From JAQBQZ01 sp964554765 (GTDB lineage: Bacteria; Patescibacteriota; Minisyncoccia; Phycocordibacterales; CAIRYW01), in NCBI GenBank assembly GCA_964554765.1, contig CAZKPS010000003.1, positions 1-49,387 of the forward strand: 49,387 bases of DNA, read 5' to 3'. A program made the position numbers and the translations under genes. Below the pieces are notes generated by a model. The model was not told the origin of the DNA, did not search any database, and saw only the letters and a list, made by a program, of their open reading frames with translations. Each line of letters begins with the position of its first letter. The stretch's first letter is position 1. Below are positions 13,813-21,478 of the stretch, one piece after another.

Positions 13813-15336
13813 TTAACTTAGTATTTTAATAATACCCTTATTTGCATCCACTTCAACAAAATCCCCGTCCTTTAGGACTTCAGTAGCAATCTTTACCCCA
13901 GTAATACACACAATACCTAATTCTCTACTTACAATAGATGCATGGCAAGTAAGCCCTCCCTCGTCAGTCACAATTGCCGACGCCTTCTTCATAGCGGGCA
14001 CAATACTTGGTGTTGTAGCAACGGATACTAGGACATCCCCATCCTTCATCTTGGACATATCATCAGGTTTGTTTATTATCTTTACTTTACCTTTTGCCAA
14101 ACCTGCAAATGATACTGTACCCTTTAACTCCTTGATCTCTGAATAATTAATAGCTTTATACTCAACATTTTCATCAATAAACTTTTGAGCTTCAGAACTT
14201 GTTAATGTTAAGACGTCGCCGTTTTCTGGTATACAAACATGCAACCGATAGATATTGTTTACAAGATTCGAATCAACCTCTCCCGACTCAAGAAAATCAC
14301 CAAGCATGTTTATAGGAATCGAACGCACTTGGGATAATGACAAATATAGCCTTTTTCCAATCTCTTTTTGGAGTTTCTCATAATGGTAGTAGGACTTACT
14401 TTGATAATCCTTCCTTCGTGGCTTTGCCCACACCATTTTACCAGCAAGCATAAGTATCTTTTTATTAAATTCGTCTGGACTTAATTCTTTAATAAATCCC
14501 TCCTTTAACGAAACAATTTCTGCTTTCTGCTTCTTTATACTATTTAGTTTTTCTGTCGGACTAATTCCTTTTTGAATATAATCCTTTATGAAACCGAGAA
14601 AATCTTTCTCTGAAAAAGCTGGTCCGGCATATACATAATAGACCCATGCGAACTTAGTCGTGTGTTTAGTCAACTTATCAATAAAATCAGGATATTTATT
14701 TTTTAAATCGATCAAATTTAGTTCCAAAACATCCTTATTCCATTCATCACTACAATACTCTGACATGATTTCGAGCAACGACTCTTCTTGATCCTCAGAA
14801 AAAGAGTTGGCGACAGGTGATGTGAACACTGAAAAATATCTTTCGACCTCAGATTCGGCCAATTTCATGCTAAGGAATTTCTTCACTGTATTCTCAACAA
14901 AGGAAAACCCTCCAAAATCCAGTATTGGTAATAAGACACCGTAACAATACATTTCTGTCTGTCTTCTTATGAATTCATCTTGGAGCCCTAGAATCTGACT
15001 GTTTGTCAGTTTGGATGTGTCGATATTAAATATATTATCCTCACTCCATTTATTAAAAGATTCGCCCAATTCGTTTGTCTTATCTATGACTTGTTCTAAG
15101 AATTCTGGATTATCCAAAACCTTTTTCTTCACCTCTTCGTGTGTCTTGGTCCACGAGTACATCGCATTATCTGTAATATATTCAATCTCATCCTTACGAG
15201 AAATAATCCCTATGACAGGATTCGATACACCAAAAAGCTCCTGATATGAATTAGTGTTATTAGTCCATATCCAATTTCTGATATATGGTGAATTAAAATC
15301 CTTTCCTACGATTTGCCATTTAGAGTTTTGAGACAT
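13813..15336 (-). CDS. Protein with C-terminal PEP-utilizing (swivelling) phosphohistidine domain
   Basis: 507 aa. The last 100 residues form the mobile domain of PEP synthase/PPDK-type enzymes, with the phosphorylatable His in TDEGGLTCHASIVSREL (H465). The N-terminal 390 residues are mostly helical and show neither an ATP-grasp nor a PEP-binding barrel that I can recognise. So it is not PpsA; it is closer to stand-alone swivel-domain proteins of unknown substrate. TGcTAGTAT lies 6 nt upstream of the ATG. Confidence 0.75.
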   Translation of the reverse strand: MSQNSKWQIVGKDFNSPYIRNWIWTNNTNSYQELFGVSNPVIGIISRKDEIEYITDNAMYSWTKTHEEVKKKVLDNPEFLEQVIDKTNELGESFNKWSEDNIFNIDTSKLTNSQILGLQDEFIRRQTEMYCYGVLLPILDFGGFSFVENTVKKFLSMKLAESEVERYFSVFTSPVANSFSEDQEESLLEIMSEYCSDEWNKDVLELNLIDLKNKYPDFIDKLTKHTTKFAWVYYVYAGPAFSEKDFLGFIKDYIQKGISPTEKLNSIKKQKAEIVSLKEGFIKELSPDEFNKKILMLAGKMVWAKPRRKDYQSKSYYHYEKLQKEIGKRLYLSLSQVRSIPINMLGDFLESGEVDSNLVNNIYRLHVCIPENGDVLTLTSSEAQKFIDENVEYKAINYSEIKELKGTVSFAGLAKGKVKIINKPDDMSKMKDGDVLVSVATTPSIVPAMKKASAIVTDEGGLTCHASIVSRELGIVCITGVKIATEVLKDGDFVEVDANKGIIKILS

Positions 15337-15342
15337 GATGAA

Positions 15343-15351
15343 ATACTAGCA
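15343..15351 (-). promoter_or_regulatory. Extended -10, leaderless geometry
   Basis: TGcTAGTAT on the minus strand, 6 nt before the ATG at 15336. Confidence 0.5.
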
Positions 15352-15528
15352 TAATCCGTTTCGAGGTCAATTCGTTGGGATAGTAAGTTTAAAATTAAAA
15401 CCACCTCATTACTGTATCTTGTACGAACGAGTTCATGACAATACTGACGATTCTAATCAGAACAAGAGTTAGTTAAATATACGTGTAATATTTCTAAAGG
15501 TAGATGTGGTCACGAATATTTCTTCGCT
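15352..15528. other. Intergenic stretch with no gene seen
   Basis: AT-rich, without a credible ORF. GGTAGA and GGTCAC occur in tRNA order near 15499-15512, possibly the remains of a degraded tRNA copy continuing into the inverted duplicate at 15529. Confidence 0.4.
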
Positions 15529-15581
15529 GTTCAAATCCGGCCGAAAGTGCGTTTAGCACTTTCTAGGGTCCACAAACAAAA
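15529..15581 (+). repeat. Inverted copy of the tRNA-Ala 3' part, interrupted by a hairpin
   Basis: 15529-15540 repeats the T-loop/T-stem bases GTTCAAATCCGG of the adjacent minus-strand tRNA. 15564-15581 repeats its acceptor strand and trailer (TAGGGTCCACAAACAAAA). Between them 23 bp form a perfect 8-bp hairpin, GAAAGTGC-GTTTA-GCACTTTC (15543-15563). Together with the tRNA this makes a long interrupted palindrome centred on the terminator. Confidence 0.85.
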
Positions 15582-15602
15582 AAACCGCCATAAGCGGTTT
15601 CT
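15579..15602 (-). terminator. Rho-independent terminator behind tRNA-Ala
   Basis: Minus strand AAACCGC-TTATG-GCGGTTTTTTT. The stem can extend into the flanking inverted repeat, which would pair the tRNA 3' strand with downstream sequence. Confidence 0.8.
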
Positions 15603-15610
15603 TTTGTTTG

Positions 15611-15683
15611 TGGACCCTACCGGATTTGAACCGGTGACCTCCTCATTGCAAATGAGGCGCTCTACCAACTAAGCTAAGGGCCC
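15611..15683 (-). tRNA. tRNA-Ala (anticodon UGC)
   Basis: 73-nt cloverleaf on the minus strand: acceptor GGGCCCT/AGGGTCC containing the G3:U70 pair that defines tRNA-Ala; D-arm GCTTAGTTGGTAGAGC; anticodon stem CCTCA/TGAGG with loop TTTGCAA (UGC); variable AGGTC; T-arm ACCGG-TTCAAAT-CCGGT; discriminator A. CCA is not encoded (the genome reads CAA), so the CCA-adding enzyme is needed. Confidence 0.97.
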
Positions 15684-15717
15684 GTATTTTGTTTTCTCCA
15701 CAACTAAAGCCAAGGGC

Positions 15718-15756
15718 TTTTCTATGAACATTTTGGCTACAAAATGTTCATAGAAA
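15718..15756. repeat. 17-bp perfect hairpin behind ddl
   Basis: TTTCTATGAACATTTTG, a 4-nt loop and its complement, between the ddl stop and the tRNA. No U-tract follows on the minus side, so termination is possible but not clear. Confidence 0.55.
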
Positions 15757-15760
15757 TATA

Positions 15761-16747
15761 CTATTTTTTGGCCTTGAGTGCAAGTGTGATCAAATGGTCG
15801 AGGAGTTCCGGGTATGAAGACCCTACGGCTGTTATAGCCTTAGGAATAAGAGATTGTGGAGTGAGTCCAGGGAGAGTGTTGATTTCGAGGCAATATATCC
15901 CCCGTTTTGGGTGGATAATAAAGTCTGTCCGTGAATAGTGGTTTGCATTGATGGACTTGTGAGCGAGCTTCGCGAGTCTCTGGATTTCGACCGATTCTTC
16001 CTTTGTAAAGTTACCCGGACAGATTTCGAGTGCACCATTCTCGCTACTGTATTTTGCCTCGTAGTCAAAGAATGTTTGAGACTTTGGTACGATCTCTATC
16101 GGTAGAAGTGCGTACAGGTCTTCATTACGGAAATCTTCAAGTACACCACAAGTCGCTTCTTTACCTTTTATGAATTCTTCGACGAGCACCTTGTCAGATA
16201 CTTCGAAACATTTTCGAAGTGCCTCTTCGATTTCTTTTACTGTTCCTGCGATACTTGTCGCCACTGATGATCCTCCTGAGACTGGTTTTAGTACTGATGG
16301 TTGTGGGAATGTCTGATAAAGCTCAATTGCTGTTTTATCTGGCACATATTCATCTTTTGTGACCACTCGATGGACAGGAGTCTTGATACCTGCATTTATA
16401 AAATGCTTTTTAGCCAAGACCTTGTTCATCCCTATTGCAGATGCGAGCGCTCTCGAGCCTGTGAATGGCATATGGAGATGCTCGAGGAGTCTCTGGACTG
16501 TCCCGTCCTCACCATATTCTCCATGCATCGCGATAAATGCGACATCCGCTCGTTTGTCGAGGTGTTTTGGATCAAATGGTACTCCGTGAATATGCCAGAC
16601 ACCCTTTTTGTCAATGAGTACGTCAATAGCCTCGTATTTTTCTCCGAGATTTTGGAGCACTCCGGCACCTGTTTTGAGTGACACATCATATTCACTTGAT
16701 GGTCCTCCTCGAAGCACCGCTACTTTGATTTTCTTTTTTGCTGGCAT
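15761..16747 (-). CDS. ddl: D-alanine--D-alanine ligase
   Basis: 328 aa ATP-grasp enzyme that joins two D-Ala for peptidoglycan precursors. Seen: the N-terminal GGPSSEYDVS loop (14-23), the central ATP-grasp (KPVSGGSSVATS, VEEFIKGKEATCGVL) and the C-terminal metal/substrate segment CLEINTLPGLTPQSLIPKA. Length is normal for the family. With murB at 38678 it shows peptidoglycan synthesis. The start ATG is 7 nt after TGcTAAAAT. Confidence 0.95.
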   Translation of the reverse strand: MPAKKKIKVAVLRGGPSSEYDVSLKTGAGVLQNLGEKYEAIDVLIDKKGVWHIHGVPFDPKHLDKRADVAFIAMHGEYGEDGTVQRLLEHLHMPFTGSRALASAIGMNKVLAKKHFINAGIKTPVHRVVTKDEYVPDKTAIELYQTFPQPSVLKPVSGGSSVATSIAGTVKEIEEALRKCFEVSDKVLVEEFIKGKEATCGVLEDFRNEDLYALLPIEIVPKSQTFFDYEAKYSSENGALEICPGNFTKEESVEIQRLAKLAHKSINANHYSRTDFIIHPKRGIYCLEINTLPGLTPQSLIPKAITAVGSSYPELLDHLITLALKAKK

Positions 16748-16754
16748 TTAAATA

Positions 16755-16763
16755 ATTTTAGCA
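16755..16763 (-). promoter_or_regulatory. Extended -10, leaderless geometry
   Basis: TGcTAAAAT on the minus strand, 7 nt before the ATG of ddl. Confidence 0.5.
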
Positions 16764-16871
16764 CAAAAATGAAAATAATCATCAATTCAGAAATTCCAAA
16801 TCGCAAACTAATGCTGCATCTCACTTGAATATTGAATACTTGCTACTTGATTACTTTTATTTAGGTATAGC

Positions 16872-18158
16872 CTAAATAAGAAAATTCTTTCGACGCATTT
16901 TTTTGTGATAGCCGATAGCAAACCTATGTGCTTCTGCATTTGAAAGTAATATTTCTTTTCGATATTTGATAGCAAGTGTCTGATCCCCTAGTACATCTTT
17001 GGGCTGATGTCGCTCGTCTTTGAGTACTGAGACTACTGGAATACTAAACCCTGATTTGTGTACGAGCTCTGTCATAATATTAAGCTGTGCCACACCTCCA
17101 TCTACCACGATAAGATTCGGCATCTGCCATTCTGAGTGTGCGAGACGTCGCTCGAGTATTTCTCCGAGCGCTTTTGTATCGTTTGAACGGTCTACAGTTT
17201 TGATTTTGAATTTTCGATATTCTTTTTTCTCCACTACACCATTGCTGACCACAGTCATCACTCCCACCATATTATCCCCCGCCATATGCGCAATATCGTA
17301 GGATTCGATCCTAAAAACTTGTGAACTAGTAAGCTGGTTAGCTTGTAAGTCATTTTTAATAAGTGAGATATCATTAATGTGCTGTAGTGCATATATTTTG
17401 TCTCGCAAAATCTTTGCTGCCTCGAATTTCTTTTCTTCTGCAAGTTCGTTCATATCAACCTCTAGATCCTTTACCACACTCTTCACATCTCCGGAGAGGA
17501 ATTTTTCGATTCTTCGCACTCGTATTGCATAGCACTTTTTGTCTATAGCACCAATACAAGTCCCGGGACAGAGACCAATTGAATAATTAAAACAAGGTCT
17601 CGACTTCTTTTGATTTTCCTCTATTTTTGCTTCATGACTCTTGATTTTTGGGTTGATTTTGCATTTCTCATCTCTGTAAGGGAATATCTTTCGAATAATC
17701 TTGAGCGCTTCTTTGAGTTGTGTGCCGTTTACATATGGTCCAAAAATACTTTTGAGTTTATGCCCGCCCGAGGTTTTTGTTTTAAAATCAATATCTTTTT
17801 TTCTGATTATAAGAAGTTGTGGGAAATCTTCTTTTGTAAACACAACACAATTAAAACTCTTGTCGTCTTTTTCTTTTGTGTTGTATGTTGGCTTAAATTT
17901 CTTGATGAGGTCTGCCTCTACCAAGAGCGCCTCAAGCACAGAATCCGTCTCCCTGAAGTCGATGCTTGTTGCCTCTTCTACCATTTTGACAAGGAGTTTA
18001 CCTCGAGTATCGATGAGATCAGGCGAGAAATAACTTCGCACGCGGTCAGCGAGCGATGTAGCCTTGCCAATATATAGAATCTTCATATTTTTATTTAAGA
18101 AGAAATATACTCCAGGTGTTTGAGGAAGTTTTTGTTTTTTGAATTGTTCAAGATTCAT
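16872..18158 (-). CDS. uvrC: UvrC-like excinuclease subunit C, short form
   Basis: 428 aa. The GIY-YIG nuclease domain is at 16-44 (GVYFFLNKNMKILYIGKA), followed by a Cys cluster (CFNYSIGLCPGTCIGAIDKKC, near 190-210), a UVR motif (about 225-260, EEKKFEAAKILRDKI) and the RNase H-like nuclease domain with LIVVDGGVAQLN and the final AHRFAIGYHKKMR. It makes both incisions in nucleotide excision repair with UvrAB. About 180 residues shorter than E. coli UvrC: the C-terminal helix-hairpin-helix part is absent. Confidence 0.9.
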   Translation of the reverse strand: MNLEQFKKQKLPQTPGVYFFLNKNMKILYIGKATSLADRVRSYFSPDLIDTRGKLLVKMVEEATSIDFRETDSVLEALLVEADLIKKFKPTYNTKEKDDKSFNCVVFTKEDFPQLLIIRKKDIDFKTKTSGGHKLKSIFGPYVNGTQLKEALKIIRKIFPYRDEKCKINPKIKSHEAKIEENQKKSRPCFNYSIGLCPGTCIGAIDKKCYAIRVRRIEKFLSGDVKSVVKDLEVDMNELAEEKKFEAAKILRDKIYALQHINDISLIKNDLQANQLTSSQVFRIESYDIAHMAGDNMVGVMTVVSNGVVEKKEYRKFKIKTVDRSNDTKALGEILERRLAHSEWQMPNLIVVDGGVAQLNIMTELVHKSGFSIPVVSVLKDERHQPKDVLGDQTLAIKYRKEILLSNAEAHRFAIGYHKKMRRKNFLI

Positions 18159-18172
18159 TTTATGTTTTGCTG

Positions 18173-18212
18173 GATAGGGGTTGGACCCCTATCTACAGGA
18201 GTTCGACTCCTG
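18173..18212. repeat. GTTSRAC-type palindromes, copies 3 and 4 (tandem)
   Basis: GATAGGGGT-TGG-ACCCCTATC (18173-18193) and CAGGAGT-TCG-ACTCCTG (18196-18212), side by side between fba and uvrC. The stems differ completely from copies 1 and 2, while the centre GTT(C/G)(A/G)AC is kept. Confidence 0.75.
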
Positions 18213-18220
18213 GAAAATAT

Positions 18221-19075
18221 TTAATCGAGGAAATTAAAGAATTTCAATTTGTCTGTCACCACTTTTTGAACTGCTTCGAGAGAAGGCTTGAGCATCTTAT
18301 ACGGTGCCACTTCTCCCGGATTATCTTTAACTTCTGCTACGAGAGCATCGTGGAATGCGACACGGATTTCTGTGTTGATGTGCACGATTGCTACACCATT
18401 TTTTATTGCAGCCTGAATATCTTCTTTACTGTTACCTGATGCTCCGTGAAGTACGAGCGGTACTCCTGTTGCTTTTGATATTTCTCCTACTCGTTCGATA
18501 TTGAGTGCTGGGTCAGGTACGTCTTTGAGCATTCCGTGAATGTTCCCCACTGCAGGAGCGAATAGATCTACACCCGTCTCTCGGACAAATCGCTCAGCAT
18601 CCGCTACACTTGTAAGCTCGACACCTTCTGGAACCCCATCGAGGATTTTTGAAGATTGTCCGATGTATCCAAGCTCTGCCTCAACAAGCACTTCTCGTCC
18701 ACAATTTCGTGCATATTCGACACACTGTTTTGCTATTTTGATATTTTCATCAAGTGAGAGCTTCGCTCCGTCAAATATGACTGAATCATATCCTGCATCA
18801 ATCGCTTCTTTTACTCGGTCAAATGAATATGTGTGATCCGCATTAAGGAATATTGGATAATCATTTTCTTCTCGGAGAGTTTTGACGAGTACTGCCGCTT
18901 CGTGTACACCGACAAAATCTCGCTCGCCTTCTGATACTCCGATAATGACAGGGAGACTCAGTGCTTTTGCTGCGTTAAAGATTGCATGTAATGCTTCAAG
19001 ATTTGAAATATTAAAGTGACCTATCGCAACACCCTTTTCTTTTGCTTCTAAGATATATTGTTTTAATGTTTTCAT
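18221..19075 (-). CDS. fba: Fructose-bisphosphate aldolase, class II
   Basis: 284-aa TIM-barrel enzyme of the class II ketose-bisphosphate aldolase family, splitting fructose 1,6-bisphosphate (or a related ketose such as tagatose bisphosphate) into triose phosphates. Seen: NADH at 78-81 with the catalytic Asp80 and zinc-binding His81, EAELGYIG, the GNIHG zinc/phosphate loop near 177-181, and LHGASG near 210-215. Start supported by TGtTAAAAT 6 nt upstream. With GAPDH further along it serves lower glycolysis. Confidence 0.93.
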   Translation of the reverse strand: MKTLKQYILEAKEKGVAIGHFNISNLEALHAIFNAAKALSLPVIIGVSEGERDFVGVHEAAVLVKTLREENDYPIFLNADHTYSFDRVKEAIDAGYDSVIFDGAKLSLDENIKIAKQCVEYARNCGREVLVEAELGYIGQSSKILDGVPEGVELTSVADAERFVRETGVDLFAPAVGNIHGMLKDVPDPALNIERVGEISKATGVPLVLHGASGNSKEDIQAAIKNGVAIVHINTEIRVAFHDALVAEVKDNPGEVAPYKMLKPSLEAVQKVVTDKLKFFNFLD

Positions 19076-19081
19076 ATAAGC

Positions 19082-19090
19082 ATTTTAACA
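19082..19090 (-). promoter_or_regulatory. Extended -10, leaderless geometry
   Basis: TGtTAAAAT on the minus strand, 6 nt before the ATG of fba. Confidence 0.55.
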
Positions 19091-19184
19091 GTTTTCAATA
19101 ACATTGACCACCTCACAAATTACCACTCATCACTTGCGTCTTTTTTATTGAGGAGTAGCATTATAGGTGGAACCAACCCCAGCC

Positions 19185-19325
19185 ATGAATGCCACCACCC
19201 AAGACTTGAAAGAGAGATGGGTATTTACCATCCTCAAAATCCCCATCTGTATCATGATGATCATTCTTTTACTCGAACTTGCAATAGACAAATTCTGTGA
19301 AAGAACAAGCACCAAATCCTCGTGA
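19185..19325 (+). CDS. Small single-pass membrane protein, 46 aa
   Basis: Begins MNATTQDLKERW, then one strongly hydrophobic segment (about 13-34, containing IPICIMMIILLLELAI), then a short tail with one Cys. Function unknown. A lone plus-strand gene between fba and pfkB; the stop TGA (19323-19325) lies inside the terminator hairpin. It shares the layout, though not the sequence, of the 69-aa gene at 2799. Confidence 0.55.
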   Translation: MNATTQDLKERWVFTILKIPICIMMIILLLELAIDKFCERTSTKSS

Positions 19326-19340
19326 GGCGGTGCTTTTTTA
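19307..19340 (+). terminator. Rho-independent terminator overlapping a stop codon
   Basis: AAGCACC...GGTGCTT with an inner CCT/AGG stem, then TTTTTTA. Element A begins directly after the T-tract. Confidence 0.85.
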
Positions 19341-19477
19341 TCCGCACACTAACATTGTCATTATTGCTGTGTGTTTTCGTAAGCAAGACTAACTAATTTA
19401 CTAAGTACTACAAAATCTACTAGTTCATTATATTTCCAACAAACAATGAAAACACGATGACAATGTTAGTGTGCGGA
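19341..19477 (+). repeat. Terminator-linked palindromic element, copy A
   Basis: 137 bp with inverted ends TCCGCACACTAACATTGTCA and its complement at 19458-19477. The interior is AT-rich and has no ORF. It starts at the U-tract of the terminator of the 46-aa gene. Oriented with that terminator upstream, the 5' arm reads on to GTGTTTTC and the 3' arm begins AAAACACGAT, features shared with copies B and C. Confidence 0.88.
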
Positions 19478-19486
19478 TGTTATAAT
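19457..19486 (+). promoter_or_regulatory. Promoter of pfkB-like gene, partly inside element A
   Basis: ATGACA (19457-19462, in the element's right arm), 18-bp spacer, and TGtTATAAT (19478-19486) just outside it. Predicted start near 19493. Confidence 0.55.
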
Positions 19487-19515
19487 TTCTTTATTGCCAA
19501 TTAAATATATTCCCA

Positions 19516-20517
19516 ATGCTTTTCTTCAAACCACAATACGACATTGTCGCTATCGGAGACACGGTCACCGATGCATTTATCAGACTTAAAGACGCTCACA
19601 TCACTTGCAAGCTCAATAGTCACGAATGTGAGATATGTATGAAATATGGAGACAAAATCCCTTATGATTTTGTTGAGGTGTGTCCTGCTGTGGGTAATAG
19701 TGCTAACGCTGCGGTAGCATTCGCTCGACTCGGACTCAAATCAGCAATCATTACAGACCTCGGTAACGACACAAATGGACACGAAGCTGTACAGGCGTTC
19801 AAAAACAATGGCGTAGGGACAGATTATGTAAGACTTCATAATGGTAAAAAGACTAATTACCATTATGTACTCTGGTATGATGTTGATAGGACAATTCTCA
19901 TCAAGCACGAGACATTTGAAAGACATATTTCCCCGATGAAAATCCCAAAATGGATTTATCTCTCATCACTCGGACAAGACAGTCTCGAATTTCACAAAGA
20001 AATTGCAAACTACCTCAAAGCAAATCCAAGTGTAAAACTTGCCTTCCAACCTGGTACCTACCAAATGCAATTCGGTACTGAAGCGCTCAAGGATATTTAT
20101 GCTCGTGCGGAAGTAGTCGTATGCAATCTCGAAGAGTCACAAAGAATTCTCAAAACAGAAGAAAAAGATACCAAAAAACTTCTCGCTGGTATGCGAGCTC
20201 TAGGACCAAAAATCGCACTCATTACAGATGGACCAAATGGTGCTTACGCTTCATACAGTGACAAGAACCTCTATATGCCCCTCTACCCTGATACAAAGCC
20301 TCCATACGAGAGGACAGGTGCCGGAGACGCATTCGCCTCAACATTTGTTGGAGTACTCGCAATGGGACAGAGTGTTGAAGATGCACTTAGATGGGCTCCT
20401 ATCAATTCGATGTCAGTAGTCCAAAGTATTGGCGCACAAAAAGGACTTCTTGATCAAGCTACAATACAATTTTTCTTGGACAAGGCAAAAGAAGATTACA
20501 AGATAAGTAATATTTAA
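19516..20517 (+). CDS. PfkB-family carbohydrate/nucleoside kinase
   Basis: 333-aa ribokinase-fold kinase. Seen: the N-terminal strand VAIGDTVTDAFI, the PfkB signature near 73-97 (GNSANAAVAFARLGLKSAIITDLGND) and the C-terminal catalytic/anion-hole motif TGAGDAF with base D271. Members phosphorylate ribose, fructose, fructose-phosphate or nucleosides; four cysteines near 31-57 are unusual, and the substrate is not clear. The neighbouring pentose-phosphate genes favour a sugar. It is plus strand, with a promoter partly supplied by palindrome A, and is followed 4 nt later by a 129-aa gene. Confidence 0.85.
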   Translation: MLFFKPQYDIVAIGDTVTDAFIRLKDAHITCKLNSHECEICMKYGDKIPYDFVEVCPAVGNSANAAVAFARLGLKSAIITDLGNDTNGHEAVQAFKNNGVGTDYVRLHNGKKTNYHYVLWYDVDRTILIKHETFERHISPMKIPKWIYLSSLGQDSLEFHKEIANYLKANPSVKLAFQPGTYQMQFGTEALKDIYARAEVVVCNLEESQRILKTEEKDTKKLLAGMRALGPKIALITDGPNGAYASYSDKNLYMPLYPDTKPPYERTGAGDAFASTFVGVLAMGQSVEDALRWAPINSMSVVQSIGAQKGLLDQATIQFFLDKAKEDYKISNI

Positions 20518-20521
20518 ATTT

Positions 20522-20911
20522 ATGTGTCAGAAAATGTATGAGCACGGTGGTGAAGAATGGAACAGCAGAGATCCTAGATCAGGTAAAAAAGGGAATGATA
20601 TTGAGATAGAAATGTTTCTTGATCGTTGTACAAATCTGAAACTATTCATTAATACATATCCAGATAAAGAACCGACCAGAGAGTCAATCGAGGAGGAACT
20701 TAGGGACACACTTAGAAATCTAAATATTGATTTGGAAGAAATAGAAAAATTAGAGACAAAACAAACTAGTGGCATCCGACTTTCTCAAATAGAACAACAA
20801 ACACTTGATCTAGCCAAAAAAGACCAATTGGAAATGCAACAAAAAATCCAATGGCTTAACCAGGTATTAACTGAATACGATAGCCTTGAGGATTTCAAGA
20901 ATCAAAAATAA
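20522..20911 (+). CDS. Hypothetical coiled-coil-like protein, 129 aa
   Basis: Not recognised. Hydrophilic, rich in Glu, Lys and Gln, predicted largely helical from about 60 to the end (LRNLNIDLEEIEKLETKQ, LDLAKKDQLEMQQKIQWLNQVL), so a coiled coil is likely. It starts 4 nt after the pfkB-like gene stop and must share its transcript. It ends close to, and faces, the minus-strand DUF1653 gene. Confidence 0.6.
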   Translation: MCQKMYEHGGEEWNSRDPRSGKKGNDIEIEMFLDRCTNLKLFINTYPDKEPTRESIEEELRDTLRNLNIDLEEIEKLETKQTSGIRLSQIEQQTLDLAKKDQLEMQQKIQWLNQVLTEYDSLEDFKNQK

Positions 20912-20961
20912 ACTAATCTATAACAATACAGGCAACAAGGTTTTTGTGATTTGAGATAATA

Positions 20962-21180
20962 CTAAACCTTCACGAATCTCGGCACCTTCTCGCCATTAAC
21001 TTCTACCAATTCATTCCACATCGAAAGAGGCCTGACCCATATCTTGGCAAGAGAATTTTCATATTGTGCTTCATAGACAATCATATCTTCGAGTGTCTCA
21101 CTGTGCTTAGCGATAGCAAGCACTTTGTATGTACCACCCTTTTTGCTGTGTTTATAAATATCTCCGACTTTAATTTCCAT
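20962..21180 (-). CDS. DUF1653-family protein, 72 aa
   Basis: Opens MEIKVGDIYKHSKKGGTYKVLAIAKHSET, then DMIVYEAQY and WVRPLSMWNELVE, the typical SH3-like DUF1653 pattern (KxGxYxHxKGxxYxVlxxA). Biochemical role unknown. It is the second gene of a pair with the 48-aa zinc-ribbon gene. A 106-bp palindromic element separates the two, and its GGGAT end runs directly into this start codon. Confidence 0.85.
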   Translation of the reverse strand: MEIKVGDIYKHSKKGGTYKVLAIAKHSETLEDMIVYEAQYENSLAKIWVRPLSMWNELVEVNGEKVPRFVKV

Positions 21181-21284
21181 CCCGCTTAGAAAAATTAATT
21201 AGTAATATTATTTTTGTAAAATTTAATCTTGTTATACTTCTCTCCTCGTATTTAAAATAGATATTTAGTGTTTTTCTAACGGGA
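21179..21284 (-). repeat. Start-codon-linked palindromic element, copy 1
   Basis: Ends ATCCCGCTTAGAAAAA (plus strand, from 21179) and TTTTTCTAACGGGA (21271-21284). One end includes the AT of the DUF1653 start codon; the other lies 8 bp from the zinc-ribbon gene stop. Confidence 0.7.
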
Positions 21285-21291
21285 CAATGTA

Positions 21292-21438
21292 TTATTTCTT
21301 TGGTGCTATTTTCTTATAGCATTCTTTACAGATGTGATATTTCTTTACCTCTGATTTTTTGTTTGGAGGACTAAGTAGTATCCCACCGAAGTTAGTGAGC
21401 ACTTTCTTACAATAGTCGCATTTAGGTGAAATAGACAT
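21292..21438 (-). CDS. Small zinc-ribbon protein, 48 aa
   Basis: MSISPKCDYCKKVL at the start and YHICKECYKKIAPKK at the end give two CxxC pairs about 28 residues apart, a treble-clef or ribbon zinc site. The rest is basic. It could bind nucleic acid or serve as a ribosome-associated factor; nothing in the sequence decides. Minus strand, upstream of the DUF1653 gene and downstream of the transketolase C-half, with a 40-bp gap to the latter's stop. Confidence 0.65.
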   Translation of the reverse strand: MSISPKCDYCKKVLTNFGGILLSPPNKKSEVKKYHICKECYKKIAPKK

Positions 21439-21478
21439 AAATTTTGTTTGTGAGGGTTTACCCGCGCAACTTTTTTGG

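Noticed and set aside
15529..15581. A second functional tRNA-Ala on the plus strand
   Set aside because: Only the T-loop to trailer part is present, split by a 23-bp hairpin; no 5' half can be folded.
16872..18158. UvrC as a truncated pseudogene
   Set aside because: Both nuclease domains and the UVR motif are intact; absence of the C-terminal HhH region is plausible in reduced genomes.
18173..18212. A tRNA gene between fba and uvrC
   Set aside because: GTTCGAC with its stem looks like a T-arm, but there is no acceptor, D-arm or 7-nt anticodon loop; it is two adjacent palindromes.
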